Part shown: positions 18,109 to 27,938 of the stretch, in pieces | Layout: each line of letters begins with the position of its first letter | Numbering within the stretch: the first letter of the stretch is position 1 | Source of the DNA: Nemertoderma westbladi | Lineage: Eukaryota > Xenacoelomorpha > Nemertodermatida > Nemertodermatidae | DNA: 28,807 nucleotides | Reading direction: 5' to 3' | Assembly: GCA_032718475.1 (NCBI GenBank) | Contig: JAUCBJ010002622.1 | Location: 1-28,807, forward strand | The notes under the pieces: model-generated | The model's database searches: none | What the model was told of the DNA's origin: nothing | The model's input: the letters and a program-made list of their open reading frames with translations, nothing else | Program-made: the position numbers and the translations under genes

Positions 18109-19700
18109 CCCCTGATTTGCCAAACCGTCAGAACGACGGCAGAGCCACCTGCCGTTACTAAGAGCACTCGAATTTCACCTGGTATACGCTCCGCCCCTCG
18201 ACACGCTTCCAAACATGCACCTTAACACAGTTGGTGTTGGTGTCGTTTCCGGGTGTGTAGATTTCGCTGCCACATGCGGTGTCTCATATGGGCATACCAG
18301 CTAGTGTTGTGCTCTGGTATGGCAGGATCCCATTGAGTGCGTGGGTCAGATGTCAACCCTAGTGGAGCATAGTTCACCAGACTCGGCTTTACGTTGGAAT
18401 TACCGTATTGCAGGTCGGCAATATGCTACTACTGCAGTTGGAGGTGCACACTGGTGTGTTAAAAGGGCAGTGTGCTATAGCTCAGGACCTCCCTACGTTC
18501 CATTCAACAGATGTGACCCCCTTGACTGGCTCTACTGACTGGGCAAGTGTGGCTGTCACTCTTGCCAGACCGCAATCGAGTTAACTACGTAACCGTGGAT
18601 GATGCAGTGACCACGAACCGTAGACCCCAAGCGAGTAGCTATCTAATCCAACGACCGCCTAGAGCTGTAAATCTAACAGCTAGGTTATAGGTTATCAGCA
18701 GTAATCGCGGCTCGAGACTAGGGCCACATGTGAGAGGCTGTAGACCACTGAGCCACGGGTAGGACTCAGTGGGCAGCCAAACACACACGACCCCGAGCAT
18801 AACTCCCATATCAACATAGACTCTCATGTTAACTAATGAAGTTACTATGGTTGGATGAACGAACACCTCTGTCCTTGTGCCATTGCCGCCGCTTTGCTAG
18901 GAGTGCCAATCCTATTACCAACTCTTACCACAGGGAGGTGGGCGGTTGGACTTTCTACGCATTACTTCAGTATCATGGAGGGATTCTCCGAAGGGTCAAC
19001 GTCTTTAATGCGGAGGTGTAGTCAATACCTCACATGCTGGTGCCGCAATTTAACCACTGTCCTTGTCCAAGTGGCACGTTAAACCGACTTACGCGCAGGT
19101 TGCTACATCGCAGTTTGCTACCAGTTTGTGGGGTCACCTCGGAGTTGTTAGAGACTGAGACAGCTTGCGCACTCATCCAAGCCCTCACACTCTATTTACC
19201 CGAAATACTATCCAGGAAAACGCCTTAGGCACAAGTCCCTCGGACTGACAGAACCTGAACCCACAGGAAGCCTTGGGAACGAGTCCTTCGGACTAATACC
19301 TGTGGGTGCAACATGTTGAGACCTGCATTACGCTATCTGATCAAACCCAACTTCCAGTTAATCCCTTTCCTTGCACAGAGTGCCCAGACAGCCGTGACCA
19401 CAGCTTTAGACGTAGGCCAACGTGTTCCCCAACAATATATTATCCTCCCTCGTGGAAAGGGAGACAGATTTATCCACTCTGGCAGTGAGCGGAAACAGAC
19501 ACCATCCAGCAGCTAATGGCTCGGTCAGAGGCCCTTCCATTGGTTTCACAGTGTCACGCTCAACATGCCTCATATGTTTGCCTAATATCCCTCATATGGG
19601 CATCAACTCAAAGAGTCTGTATGCTAAGCTCGCTTACTTTCGTCGCTCACCCCACATTAGTGTTATTAGTGTAAGTGAATCCGCTACATTGCATTATTAG
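18109..19700. other. Unidentified, comparatively GC-rich and hairpin-rich block
   Basis: Base composition is visibly higher in GC than on either side. No frame on either strand stays open long enough to be a gene. Open stretches of 60-90 codons occur in several + frames (for example at 18341-18538, 18855-19082, 19034-19228 and 19313-19516) without any motif I recognise. Short hairpins are frequent: GGCAAGTG/CACTCTTGCC at 18541-18566, CCACTGAG/CTCAGTGG at 18745-18772, and AGCTGT/ACAGCT near 18661. It could be a decayed gene, a long mobile-element UTR, or a structured RNA. I do not assign a function. Confidence 0.45.
19222..19307 (+). repeat. Pair of 48-bp-spaced hairpin units
   Basis: GCCTTAGGCACAAGTCCCTC and GGACTGA at 19222-19248 repeats as GCCTTGGGAACGAGTCCTTC and GGACTAA at 19270-19296. 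Each unit contains a perfect 5-bp hairpin (AGTCC-CTC-GGACT, AGTCC-TTC-GGACT). The second hairpin is enclosed by a perfect 9-bp inverted repeat, ACCCACAGG (19259-19267) and CCTGTGGGT (19299-19307). The differences between the units leave the stems intact. Confidence 0.65.
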
Positions 19701-20193
19701 CAGTCAGGGGATCATCATTGTTGAACTTATGAAATGCACTGGCTGCCTCAAGCAGATTTTAGTTTACCAAATCATGGCCACTCAGATGCATTCATACAGT
19801 ATATAACTGGCAGAACAACTAAGGAGGGCATAGTGAGGGGTAGACGAATGATGGTATGGTAACACCACAGGTGGTACATGGGTGGGAGACCATGGGTCTC
19901 ACTAGACGTCACAAAGAATTCCTAGACAAACTGCAACGATCTTGCAGGAAGAGGGATTCTGAATTGGGATTTGGAATCCCCAAAGATGGACCAGGGAAAG
20001 GGGTGGGGTTGGCCTACTAATTAATCTTATTCTGTGGGACTCATTATTAACAAAGAAAATTATATTATATTATATAAATTTCTTGCTGCACATGTATTTC
20101 AATTTATGTTCTGCTATCAATGTAATGCGAATTGATCTATTTACATTACTGATACTACAGTAGTAATCATACCATTGTTGCTGGCATTGAATT
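19701..20193. other. Spacer, no gene seen
   Basis: A + frame from about 19855 to 20021 is open for some 55 codons (VVHGWETMGLTRRHKEF...) but has no recognisable domain. AT-rich sequence follows up to the end of the gypsy remnant. Confidence 0.35.
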
Positions 20194-21171
20194 TCAATGG
20201 CTGGTTAGCATCTCAACCAATGGTGCATGATCAGTGATTATACAAAATAACTGACCAATTAAGTTATAATTCAATAAATCAATTAAGTATACTCTAAATC
20301 TTTCAGACCCCCACTTTGCAGCTAAACATTCACCTTCTATCTGGCTGTATCTGGATTCTGCAATTGTAGTAGTTCTACTACTGTAGCATAAGATACTGGA
20401 GTCCAGATACCATTATCACCTGGAGACTTTTGCATCAATGTAACTCCGATCCCTGAAATGTGGTATTCAACATGTAACTTAGAATCTACTAGTGTGATAT
20501 CATAATACAGTACCTTCGATTTGGGAGGGACCATCTCTTGGATGGCAGAAACTTTACTTGGGTATGGGTGAATACCTTCTTTACTTAAAATAAGACCAAA
20601 GAAAGTAATCTCTGATCTATTGAACTGACATTTACGTCGGTTAAATGTAATTCCAGCATCTAATAAACACTCGAAAACTGTCTTCAATACAGTGCCATGG
20701 CTTTCTTGATCCTTACCAAAAATGATTGTCATCTGAATAATTTCTTGCCCCAGAAATTCTAGATATTGTTTGCCTGACTGTCCTGTCAAATTCATCTTGA
20801 GCAGTAATACTACCATATGGTAAGCCTGTGTATCTTATTTATTACCTATATGGGTGTAGAATGTCGTTATTTGGCGGCTATCTTCATCCAGTTCTAACTG
20901 GTGATACCCACTTTCAAAATCGAATTGACTAAATACACTTGACTTGACTTCCCTGCACCTCAAATAAAGTGGCATCGACTGTGGGTAGGTCATTTCTGAT
21001 TCTTTTAATCGGTGTATTTATTGTGCTGCAGTCAACACAGATCAGAATAGCATTAGGGTTTGGGTCCTTTGGCTTTGGTGCAAATACCAAATTCGAAACC
21101 CAAGTTGTCGGTATTTCTGTAGGAGCATCCTCTGTAATACCTTCAGCCGTTAGCTCAATATGCTTTTGCAA
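20194..21171 (-). pseudogene. Ty3/gypsy reverse transcriptase and RNase H, broken
   Basis: The RT start has PTTWVSNLVFAPKPKDPN and an ICVDC-TIN block. It continues FDFESGYHQLELDED (region of the first catalytic Asp) to a stop at about 20845. The next frame resumes through the SDD motif, where a one-base shift separates SDD from IIFGKDQESHG, and then GITFNRRKCQF and SEITFFGLILSKEGIHP. At PPKSK the protein jumps to VLYYDITL, the start of RNase H, so some 100 residues of connection are deleted. RNase H ends GECLAAKWGSERFRVYLID and IITDHAPLVEML, with a stop at 20194. Confidence 0.85.
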
Positions 21172-21500
21172 GGGCTCTCTGTAACAGAATGGAATCTTTC
21201 TAGGTACTTGGGCAACCTCTTTAATATTTTTATCAATAAGAAGAGACTCTTGGTTATATATGTAACATGAAACACATTCTGAAGGTGTTTAATACAATCT
21301 GGAATATTATTTGCACCTATCTGCAATCGTTCTCGTACAGTATTATAGTCTTCTTAACATGTGGAAATTGATTGAGTTATAAAAATTGTCCAAGCGAATC
21401 AGGTTAGCCTTGGAAACAGTGTTCTGATCAAGCTATTGCTAGAATTCCTAAATTGAATCCAGCCTGGCCTGATAAGAGAGGTTTAGAAGTAGTTTTACCT

Positions 21501-21749
21501 TTAACCACAACAATTGTTTTCAAGATAATGGGCATTCTTTGTAGCAATTTCACCTATGAACAAAACAATTACAGGTACCTCATGATCATAAAATGTTGCA
21601 AGTGTAGTAGGTGGTGCTGATAAAACTGCTGGTCTTAGATTCAATAGATTAGTCCCCTCATCAATTATTGTCTTTGAACTACATGCATCTACCTCAAATG
21701 AAACAACTATACCATTTAGTTTCAATTGAAGAGTAAAATCATCAAACAA
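21501..21749 (-). pseudogene. Ty3/gypsy aspartic protease fragment with damaged active site
   Basis: LQLKLNGIVVSFEVDACSSKTIID followed by NLRPAVLSAPPTTL and HEVPVIVLFIGEI is the pattern of a retroelement aspartic protease, with the second strand pair and flap. Where the family has DTG(A/S) there is DACSS: the glycine is lost, so the enzyme would be inactive. It lies between the Gag and RT remains in the expected order. Confidence 0.75.
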
Positions 21750-22047
21750 TGTACTTGATACTCTGTATACTATACATGGTCCTGGTCAACATCATTATAC
21801 ACCTGATCGGTATTCATATCTCGAACATTGTGTACACGATCCATATTGCCATCATCATACAGTAGTATTCAACATTTAAATCAGATGATTCAGGGAAGTC
21901 TACCTTTTTGCTCTGGTAATAATTGCTTAGAATTCTTGGTTGGTATTAACGATGTGGAAAATTAAAATCACATATAATGCCTGATCTGTTTTGAGTTCGT
22001 TGATTATTATATGGTCTATTCTGGTATCCATGATTCATTTGAGACCT

Positions 22048-22898
22048 ACAACATACCCTCCAATGATTTAGTCCATTACAATTTGTGCAACGTCGACCTA
22101 TAGCCAGCAAACATTTGGATCTGGTTCATGGATCTTTCCACACCCTGACTCAACTTGACTTTCCACAACTTTGACTAACCTGGGGAAAAGTATCCATAAG
22201 TTGTACTTGCAGTTGAGCTGGGTTGATTGTACTGCGAGACTGATTACTTCCAATGTTTACTGATGGTGGTGGAGTTTGGGCGCTTCTGATTTGGTTTGTA
22301 CGGGAATACCTAAGAATATTCTTTGCTTCCAGTGGTTCAGAATGTTTTAATTTTAACCTTTTACTCAAACTGATCTGACATCTCTTGGATTTGCATCTTA
22401 GTATCTTTCATAATTTTTCCATTTTTCAAAATATCACCCAGGTCCCAATTGCGTTCAATTCCTTTCTGTTTCAGTCGTCCATTTATTCCTTTAGTCAATA
22501 TTTGATCTTTAATACGCCTATAAACTGCACCACCATCTCCAAAATTACAATCAACAGCCAATTCTCAAAGTCTAATAACATAGGATTTGTCGATTCTTGT
22601 CTAGGTTGTTTGCAATCCGTAAACTTTACTGCTGCATGAGTAACATTCGGTTGTGGTGTATAATATTCCTTTAGTTCTGTAGTTATCAATTACAGTAGTG
22701 TATGCATTCCGAGGAGGATCAATAATTGGAAGATCAGGGAGGTTATCAGCTACGTCCTCAAGTTCTCAACCTGAGTCATAAAACAGAGCATCTAAATTAT
22801 CATTACCATTTCTGAAAATCTTTACCACTTGTCAGTGGATCTTCAATCACAAAATGTCCCATGCCCAGGTCACTGTATCCTGCTGCACCTTGAGCCAT
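22048..22898 (-). pseudogene. Ty3/gypsy Gag remnant with zinc knuckle
   Basis: The start ATG at 22898 gives MAQGAAGYSDLGMGHFVIED and stops after about 33 codons. The body is recovered in shifted frames: YYTPQPNVTHAAVKF, LAVDCNFGDGGAVYRRIKDQ, ILTKGINGRLKQKGIERNWD and IMKDTKMQIQEMSDQFE, a Gag pattern common to gypsy-type elements. Near the C-terminus C-TN-C-NGLN-H-WRVC-C (22089 down to 22048) fits a CX2CX4HX4C nucleic-acid-binding knuckle. Confidence 0.8.
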
Positions 22899-23586
22899 TA
22901 CTCATTACCAAATATCTACCAATTTTATGTAGCAACCTGTTATATCGAGTTTTGTTATGTCATTAGGCCTATTTCGAAGTGCAGTTTTAGAGTTTAGGCC
23001 TACCGGTATCTATAACTTACCCAGTTACCAGTACCGGTCCGGGATTCTCTGTTATAAATCCTTGTCCCCAATGTATTGTTGCTCGTTTTATAAAACATTA
23101 TTCGTTCAATATTATGCAAGATATATTAAAATAATGGTGGGCTACAAGCTATAACAATATGATCAGTGGATAGTTATTATCTAGGTTGCTAGCATACTGC
23201 AACAGCAGTATTAAGACTGACATAGTCCGTACCAAGCAGTAGATTGCTTCGGTTACTGGCATATACTGTAATGGCAGTATACAGATATGGCTACCGCCTA
23301 TCGTTTAATTTCTAATAGTATACAGAAACACATCCGGTGCAACCTTAAAAGCTCCTTTATCTAGGCTGTTACATATACAGTAGGGAGGGGAGTGCATACT
23401 AACTACAGTACCAAAGGTGAGCACCCCGTAAATATACAACCCTTTTTCTTTACTATCCCTCGACAGAAGTCAGGTTCCCATGTCGTAGAGTTGGCGCACT
23501 AGTTACGAGATTATAACTGGCTCGGTACGGTATCGAACCCGGGACCTCTCAGATAGAAGAAATTCGAGGAAAATAAACTGTAGCTG
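22899..23586. other. Spacer upstream of the gypsy Gag; possible SINE B box
   Basis: No gene was seen. This is where a 5' LTR would lie, but no matching repeat occurs below 20194, so an LTR cannot be claimed. On the - strand, GGTTCGATACC at 23529-23539 fits the RNA polymerase III B-box consensus and follows CCCG as in tRNA T-arms. No A box lies at the right distance, so at most it is a SINE or tRNA fragment. Confidence 0.4.
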
Positions 23587-23612
23587 TAGATATAGATATA
23601 GATATAGATATA
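23587..23612. repeat. (GATATA)n microsatellite
   Basis: TAGATA/GATATA is repeated about four times without interruption, a simple sequence of about 26 bp. Confidence 0.9.
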
Positions 23613-23812
23613 CACCCAATTAGAACAGTACAGATGTAGGGGACAAACAAACCATCCATGGCAACATGTTCTCTTACATTGAGGCATTTCTCTTACATTG
23701 ATACTGTAGAGTGTGGCAGCAGAACAGTGTTTATATGTAACCCATAATTATCGATAATTGTTTACACTGATTAATGGGCAACAAAAGGAATGTAATGTTA
23801 GGCCTACTCTAT

Positions 23813-24131
23813 GTGGGGCGAGCCACGAAGTGAGCGAAACCTTAGCATATGGGTGTCATGGGCGAGTTGTCTGTCGTCGTCGTCTGTCGTCGTAAATTTT
23901 TGATCGCTAATAACTCGGTTATTCCTCAATTAAATTAAACGAAACTTGGTACGTATGTAGTCCGTCGAAAGTTTAGAGAGAATCTGAAGTTTGGTTAAAA
24001 ACGAACGAACGCAACGAGGCACAAGAGGAGGACGAGTATTGGGTTGAAGACTTCTGACTAACGGCAGACAACTCGTTAATGGTACCCATATGCAAAAGGC
24101 TTTGCTCACTTCGTGCGCGCGAAGGCCCCAC
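23813..24131. repeat. MITE-like element with GTGGGG terminal inverted repeats (copy 1)
   Basis: The left end (23813-23854) GTGGGGCGAGCC then ACGAAGTGAGCGAAACCTT matches the reverse complement of the right end (24084-24131), GTGGGGCCTTCGCGCGC then ACGAAGTGAGCAAAGCCTT. Both then share GCATATGGGT. The inside has a TCTGTCGTCGTCGTCTGTCGTCG tract and AACTTGGTACGTATGTAGTC. Without a transposase ORF it is non-autonomous. Parts recur at 17905, 27939 and 28535. Confidence 0.75.
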
Positions 24132-24440
24132 GAACGTGTATAATCTCGTTATAGCTCAGTATGGGTCTCTATAAGTCCGCTAAACATTTTAGTATCCACC
24201 TTATAGCTCGGTGTCGGTATAGGTCGGCATAACTATGTAGGATCTTGGTAGAGTTAACTATAATAATTCCTATTTTAATTTAATTATCACGTTGCTTACC
24301 GCCCTCACCCCGAAGCCACAACCGTAACTATTGCCACATTGTTATCTTTTTTAGGGCCCCCTCACACAGAGCAACTTGTTTCTGCAACTTGTTTCTGGAA
24401 CTTTTTGCTGGACCAATAGACGTTAAACACAGCTTGTTCC
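24132..24440. other. Spacer with short local duplications
   Basis: TTATAGCTC(A/G)GT recurs at about 24151 and 24202, and CAACTTGTTTCTG recurs at about 24382 and 24396. No gene was seen. Confidence 0.4.
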
Positions 24441-24530
24441 ACATTGTGCCCATTCTTGCCAATTAGTGGAATGGATACTTCGCTATTACTTACCAACATA
24501 GACTCGAGTTCGATCCCGGTCGTCTCTGTT
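24441..24530 (+). repeat. tRNA-like sequence, possible SINE head
   Basis: TTAGTGGAATGGATAC (A-box-like, as in tRNA-Glu/Asp-type D arms) is followed about 35 bases later by GAGTTCGATCCCGGT (B-box and T-arm-like). The spacing is a few bases longer than in a tRNA, and the acceptor and T stems do not pair well, so it is not a functional tRNA. A tRNA-derived SINE head or a tRNA pseudogene fits. No SINE tail was recognised. Confidence 0.4.
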
Positions 24531-24801
24531 GATTTTTTGCATTCTATTTAATAGGGCTATTTTATTATTTAGTATTCACTTACATTCATCAATAACTTAG
24601 AAACAATAGTTTTATACAAAGTTGAAGAAGGGGCTACCTTTAATACCATAAGAATCGACCTACTGTAGACTGTCCTAAACCACGACAAACTCATAACCTA
24701 GGCAATCTTAGATAAGTAGATCGTAAGCAAACTTAGATCCTGGTGAACTTATTAGAACCGGCTAAACTTAGAAACTTAATAGTTTAGGTTAGAATCCTAA
24801 C
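24531..24801. other. AT-rich spacer, no gene seen
   Basis: Nothing recognisable was found. Confidence 0.4.
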
Positions 24802-25330
24802 CTATGGGGGTTTTCTTGGTCACTGATATTATTTCTGAGGTCAGGTTTTCACTTTTAATGAAAGTTTCTTAGACCATATGTCTGTTGGTCGGTCTTTCTG
24901 ACTATCTGACAATCTGTCCGTCAAATGTAAGAAAAGAGCACGCCATAAAGCGAAAAGTACAGTTATAGGGGTTTTCCTGACCGCAGAGTTCATTTCGAGT
25001 GTCAGTTTTAATATATTTGATGACTTCAACATTTTCTGTTTGGCTTTCACGCTGTCGGTTTTATTTTGACGGGCAGGGATCTGAACCAAGAAAACCGATA
25101 CAGGGAATCTTTAAGATAGATAGTACAGTACAGTATATGCTTTTATGTCTTTGTAATGTTTTGGAGACATCTGACGGTGACGGACAGAGCGACAGTCAAA
25201 CGGACAGACAGCCATATCTCGAGAAGTAAGTCAGATCTTGCTAAAAAAAAATTGAGTTTAAAGGTGACCTTGAAGTGTATTTCAAGGTCAATCTCAAGAT
25301 TTTTTGAGTAATCCGGCCCAGGTCATACAC
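24802..25330. repeat. Foldback repeat with internal direct repeat and TGACCTTGAA palindrome
   Basis: The segment at about 24866-24928 (CCATATGTCTGTTGGTCGG onward, ending TCTGTCCGTCA) is an inverted, imperfect copy of 25180-25227 (TGACGGACAGAGCGACAGTC onward). A direct repeat of GGGGTTTTC(T/C)TG and GTCAG(G)TTTT words lies at about 24807 and 24968. At 25265-25290, TGACCTTGAA-GTGTAT-TTCAAGGTCA is a perfect 10-bp inverted repeat. Open frames here give repetitive D-R-Q-T-D peptides from the GACAGAC tract and are not genes. The family was not recognised. Confidence 0.6.
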
Positions 25331-26660
25331 AGGGCCAGTTCGGTTTCTTTTGAAAACATCTAAACTGAGCCAGTCTCTTACATTACTTTATCCCGGACAT
25401 ACTTTTGTCTACGTTGTATCTGTTTTATATATTTGTTATATTGTATCTTATTACTGTATCAATAAATAACCCCCTTAGAATGGGGTTATTTTATTTATGG
25501 CGTGATACCCATGCAATGGGGTACGTATCACTCACCCACCATTCACCAGGTAAAACAGGAGCCTAGAGCCAATCAAACCTAAGATACAACTAACCAATGA
25601 AAATTCGATACCAAAATGCTGATTAGAATAATTTCCTCGCTCCATTGACACAAAAAGCTCAATCCTGTCGAGACATTCGTTAGTACATAACGTTAATAGA
25701 TTTCAATCTGTTTATTTCATTTCCTCTTGTAAAAAGATCTTTAACATTATCATCATAGGCAGTGCAGTACTGCTCTGTAGCATTTCAGTATGGGTGCCTC
25801 ATAGGCAATTACATTAAGTAAAGGCCTGTAGTACAGGAACGCTAAATGCTGTACTGTAGTAGGTATAACGCCATGTGGCCCCCCTATGTTAGTGGTTGAA
25901 TGAGAACCAGGAATATCCAGGCAACTTCATGATGAAAGCCAATAAATGCCATTTGTTTGTTATTATTTTATTACATAATTTTATGTATTTTTTAATTAAA
26001 TTTTTGTATCTTCATTCTATTATAAACATTGTTCTCTCTCCGCTCATGAATAATACGTGGGTAAGAATTCAAATTGATTAATTAATAATATTGAATATTT
26101 GCATTCAAATTTTACTTCGATAAAATAAGAACGAGGTTTACAAACTACTGATATGTCGCAATTGTTTATGCCAATCTGGCCGTGATTTGTGGCGCTGGTG
26201 GTTCTAGGTGAGTGAGTACAAGTAAAACCATTACTATTACTCTATCGTATCATCATATTAATAGTGATAAATTATCAGATAGATATCAATAATAAGGGTA
26301 CTGTACTGTAGGTATATAATATACAGATAGTGGCGCATGTTGATAAGACAGTTGATCGCCAATGAATGATGGTCCCAGTACAAATTTGTCGCAATGCGTA
26401 ATTATGAAATTTTATTCTCTTTTTTAAAAGTGTACTAAAGAAACGGTCAACGAATGTATTTACGAACATGTTGGGCCATTAACTCTAATTACAATAACAC
26501 CAAGGTTCCAACAAGTAATGGTAGTAGCCTATTTTAAATGTAATAATGTAGCCTTGTATGTTATGTACAAAAGCTTATTGATATTGTTATATTATAGAGC
26601 GATTGTGTAGGTTTGTATTACTGTATAATTTCTTTAAATTAATTATCCTATTATTCTGTT
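25331..26660. other. Spacer with two short hairpins, no gene seen
   Basis: AATAAA at 25461 overlaps a perfect inverted repeat, AAATAACCCC (25464-25473) and GGGGTTATTT (25482-25491). Next to it GTGATAC and GTATCAC enclose another loop (about 25502-25532). The rest is AT-rich and gene-free as far as can be seen. Confidence 0.45.
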
Positions 26661-26686
26661 ATCTATACCTATAAAAATCAAATTGT

Positions 26687-26930
26687 GTCTCTCTCTCTGT
26701 GTTCGAACTCCTCCAAAACGGGCAGAGGGATTGCGCTGGAACTTGGCATGTGAGTATAACTTTAACCAGCGGTCGTTATAGGCCACTTTTCGAAAAGTTT
26801 AATTCACGTTCGGTACCGGTACTAGGTACCGGTACGTCAGTAGGCCTATACCGGTACCAGTACGCCAGTAGGCCGATGCCGGTAGCGGGAAATACCGGGT
26901 AACATGCCTCGGGTATTGCCTGCTAGTATA
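26687..26930. repeat. CT-rich start and a cluster of ACCGGTAC / TAGGCCTA words
   Basis: A (CT)n run at about 26687-26698 is followed by CTCCAAAACGGGCAGAGGGA and GGAACTTGGCATGTGAG, which resembles the interior of other repeats in this window. Then GGTACCGGTAC occurs twice with AGTAGGCC words repeating (ACGTCAGTAGGCC, ACGCCAGTAGGCC). A (TA)n run ends it near 26938. It is a repeat mosaic without a gene. Confidence 0.5.
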
Positions 26931-26984
26931 TATATATATGATACAGTAGGCCTACATTGCATTATAATCATATAATGAGTCTAC

Positions 26985-27250
26985 ACACAAGACAGGAGGG
27001 GGAAGGTGGGGGCGGCTAAGCCAAATGGACTCAAATCACATCGCGAATTAAGATATCGTCTCGTCTCAATATTAAATTATAAATTAAAGGAAAGGAATAG
27101 GTTACTGTGGCACGTTATTATAACCAACGCAATAACGTAAGTCAATAGCTAAATAGAACAAGTTGGAGTTTCATTTTTGCTAGTAATCAGCTGTTATTTA
27201 TTTGATTGCGTCAAGTGTCCTCTCACTAAACGAAACGTAGGCCTGATGGC
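26985..27250. repeat. Diverged direct repeat, copy A
   Basis: It aligns in order with 27670-27900: a G-rich start, AAAGGAA(A)GGA, CAGGTTAC/TAGGTTAC, CAATAGCTAAATAG, GTTTCAT-TTTGCTAGTAATCA and TGTTATTT. The period between copies is about 690-710 bp. Confidence 0.65.
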
Positions 27251-27669
27251 ATGTTTTTAAAGATAATTCAACAATTAATTAAATAAATTATAATTTCGGT
27301 CGCATATTTCTTAAAGACATTCAGACATAATTACTGGAATCGTTACCAGTTTGCGAGGGCCTATTGATACTCGAAGAGATAGAGTAAATAAGCTACAGTA
27401 GCTAATGTAGCCTATAGAGTTACTTTCGAGTATATGGGTATCGCCATAAATCATTTAATCTTATCTCTTGAGATTTTAAGGGATATTAAATTCAATATGA
27501 AGATGGTTCATCTAATAGGCGCCTATGAATGTTCACTGTTACCGTAGCATAAATAAGATTATAAATGATCAGAGAAGAAAGCCTGACATTTTGCCTGATT
27601 TATCGTTTTTAATAAAATCCTATTTATGGGTCAGATTTTCATCGTGTCGATGTAATAATAGCTGAATTT
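27251..27669. other. Spacer between the two direct-repeat copies
   Basis: AT-rich sequence. TACTCGAA and TTCGAGTA form a loose inverted pair at about 27367 and 27426. No gene was seen. Confidence 0.35.
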
Positions 27670-27900
27670 AGAGGAGGGTGGGGGGGGGGGGGGGGGCAAA
27701 TCATATCTCTGTGAATTACTTCTTGGCTTCTTGTTAAACTAACAATTTTAATTACCAATAAAGGGAAAGGAGCAGGTTACAGTGCTATGTTATTCCAACC
27801 AAACCAAAAAAGTAAATAGCTAAATAGCACAATTTCAATTACAGTTTCATGTTTGCTAGTAATCATTTGTTATTTGCGTTGAATTTCTCGTGGTGAGTGA
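27670..27900. repeat. Diverged direct repeat, copy B, with a 17-G run
   Basis: Partner of 26985-27250. A run of 17 G (27680-27696) sits where copy A has the interrupted GGAGGGGGAAGGTGGGGGCGG. Confidence 0.65.
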
Positions 27901-27938
27901 ATAATTTTGATGCTTCAAGAGAAACCCACCCTAACTGA

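Larger units (their letters stand above)
20194..22898 (-). mobile_element. Decayed Ty3/gypsy retrotransposon, Gag to RNase H
   Basis: On the - strand, from 22898 downward, the remains follow the normal Ty3/gypsy order: Gag, zinc knuckle, protease, reverse transcriptase and RNase H. Many frameshifts and stops break it. The RT thumb/connection is deleted, so RT joins RNase H early. Integrase is missing, and no flanking LTR pair was found. It is a truncated, inactive copy. Confidence 0.85.

Noticed and set aside
18075-19700. A full 28S rRNA gene or pseudogene on the - strand
   Set aside because: Only about 34 bases match; other conserved 28S words were looked for in the block and not found.
20194-22898. 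LTRs of the gypsy element
   Set aside because: No repeated sequence was found flanking the internal region on both sides.
23529-23539. A complete tRNA or SINE promoter on the - strand
   Set aside because: Only the B box is present; no A box at the required distance.
24841-25229. ORFs with repeated D-R-Q-T-D peptides
   Set aside because: They arise from GACAGAC-type simple repeats in the foldback element on both strands.
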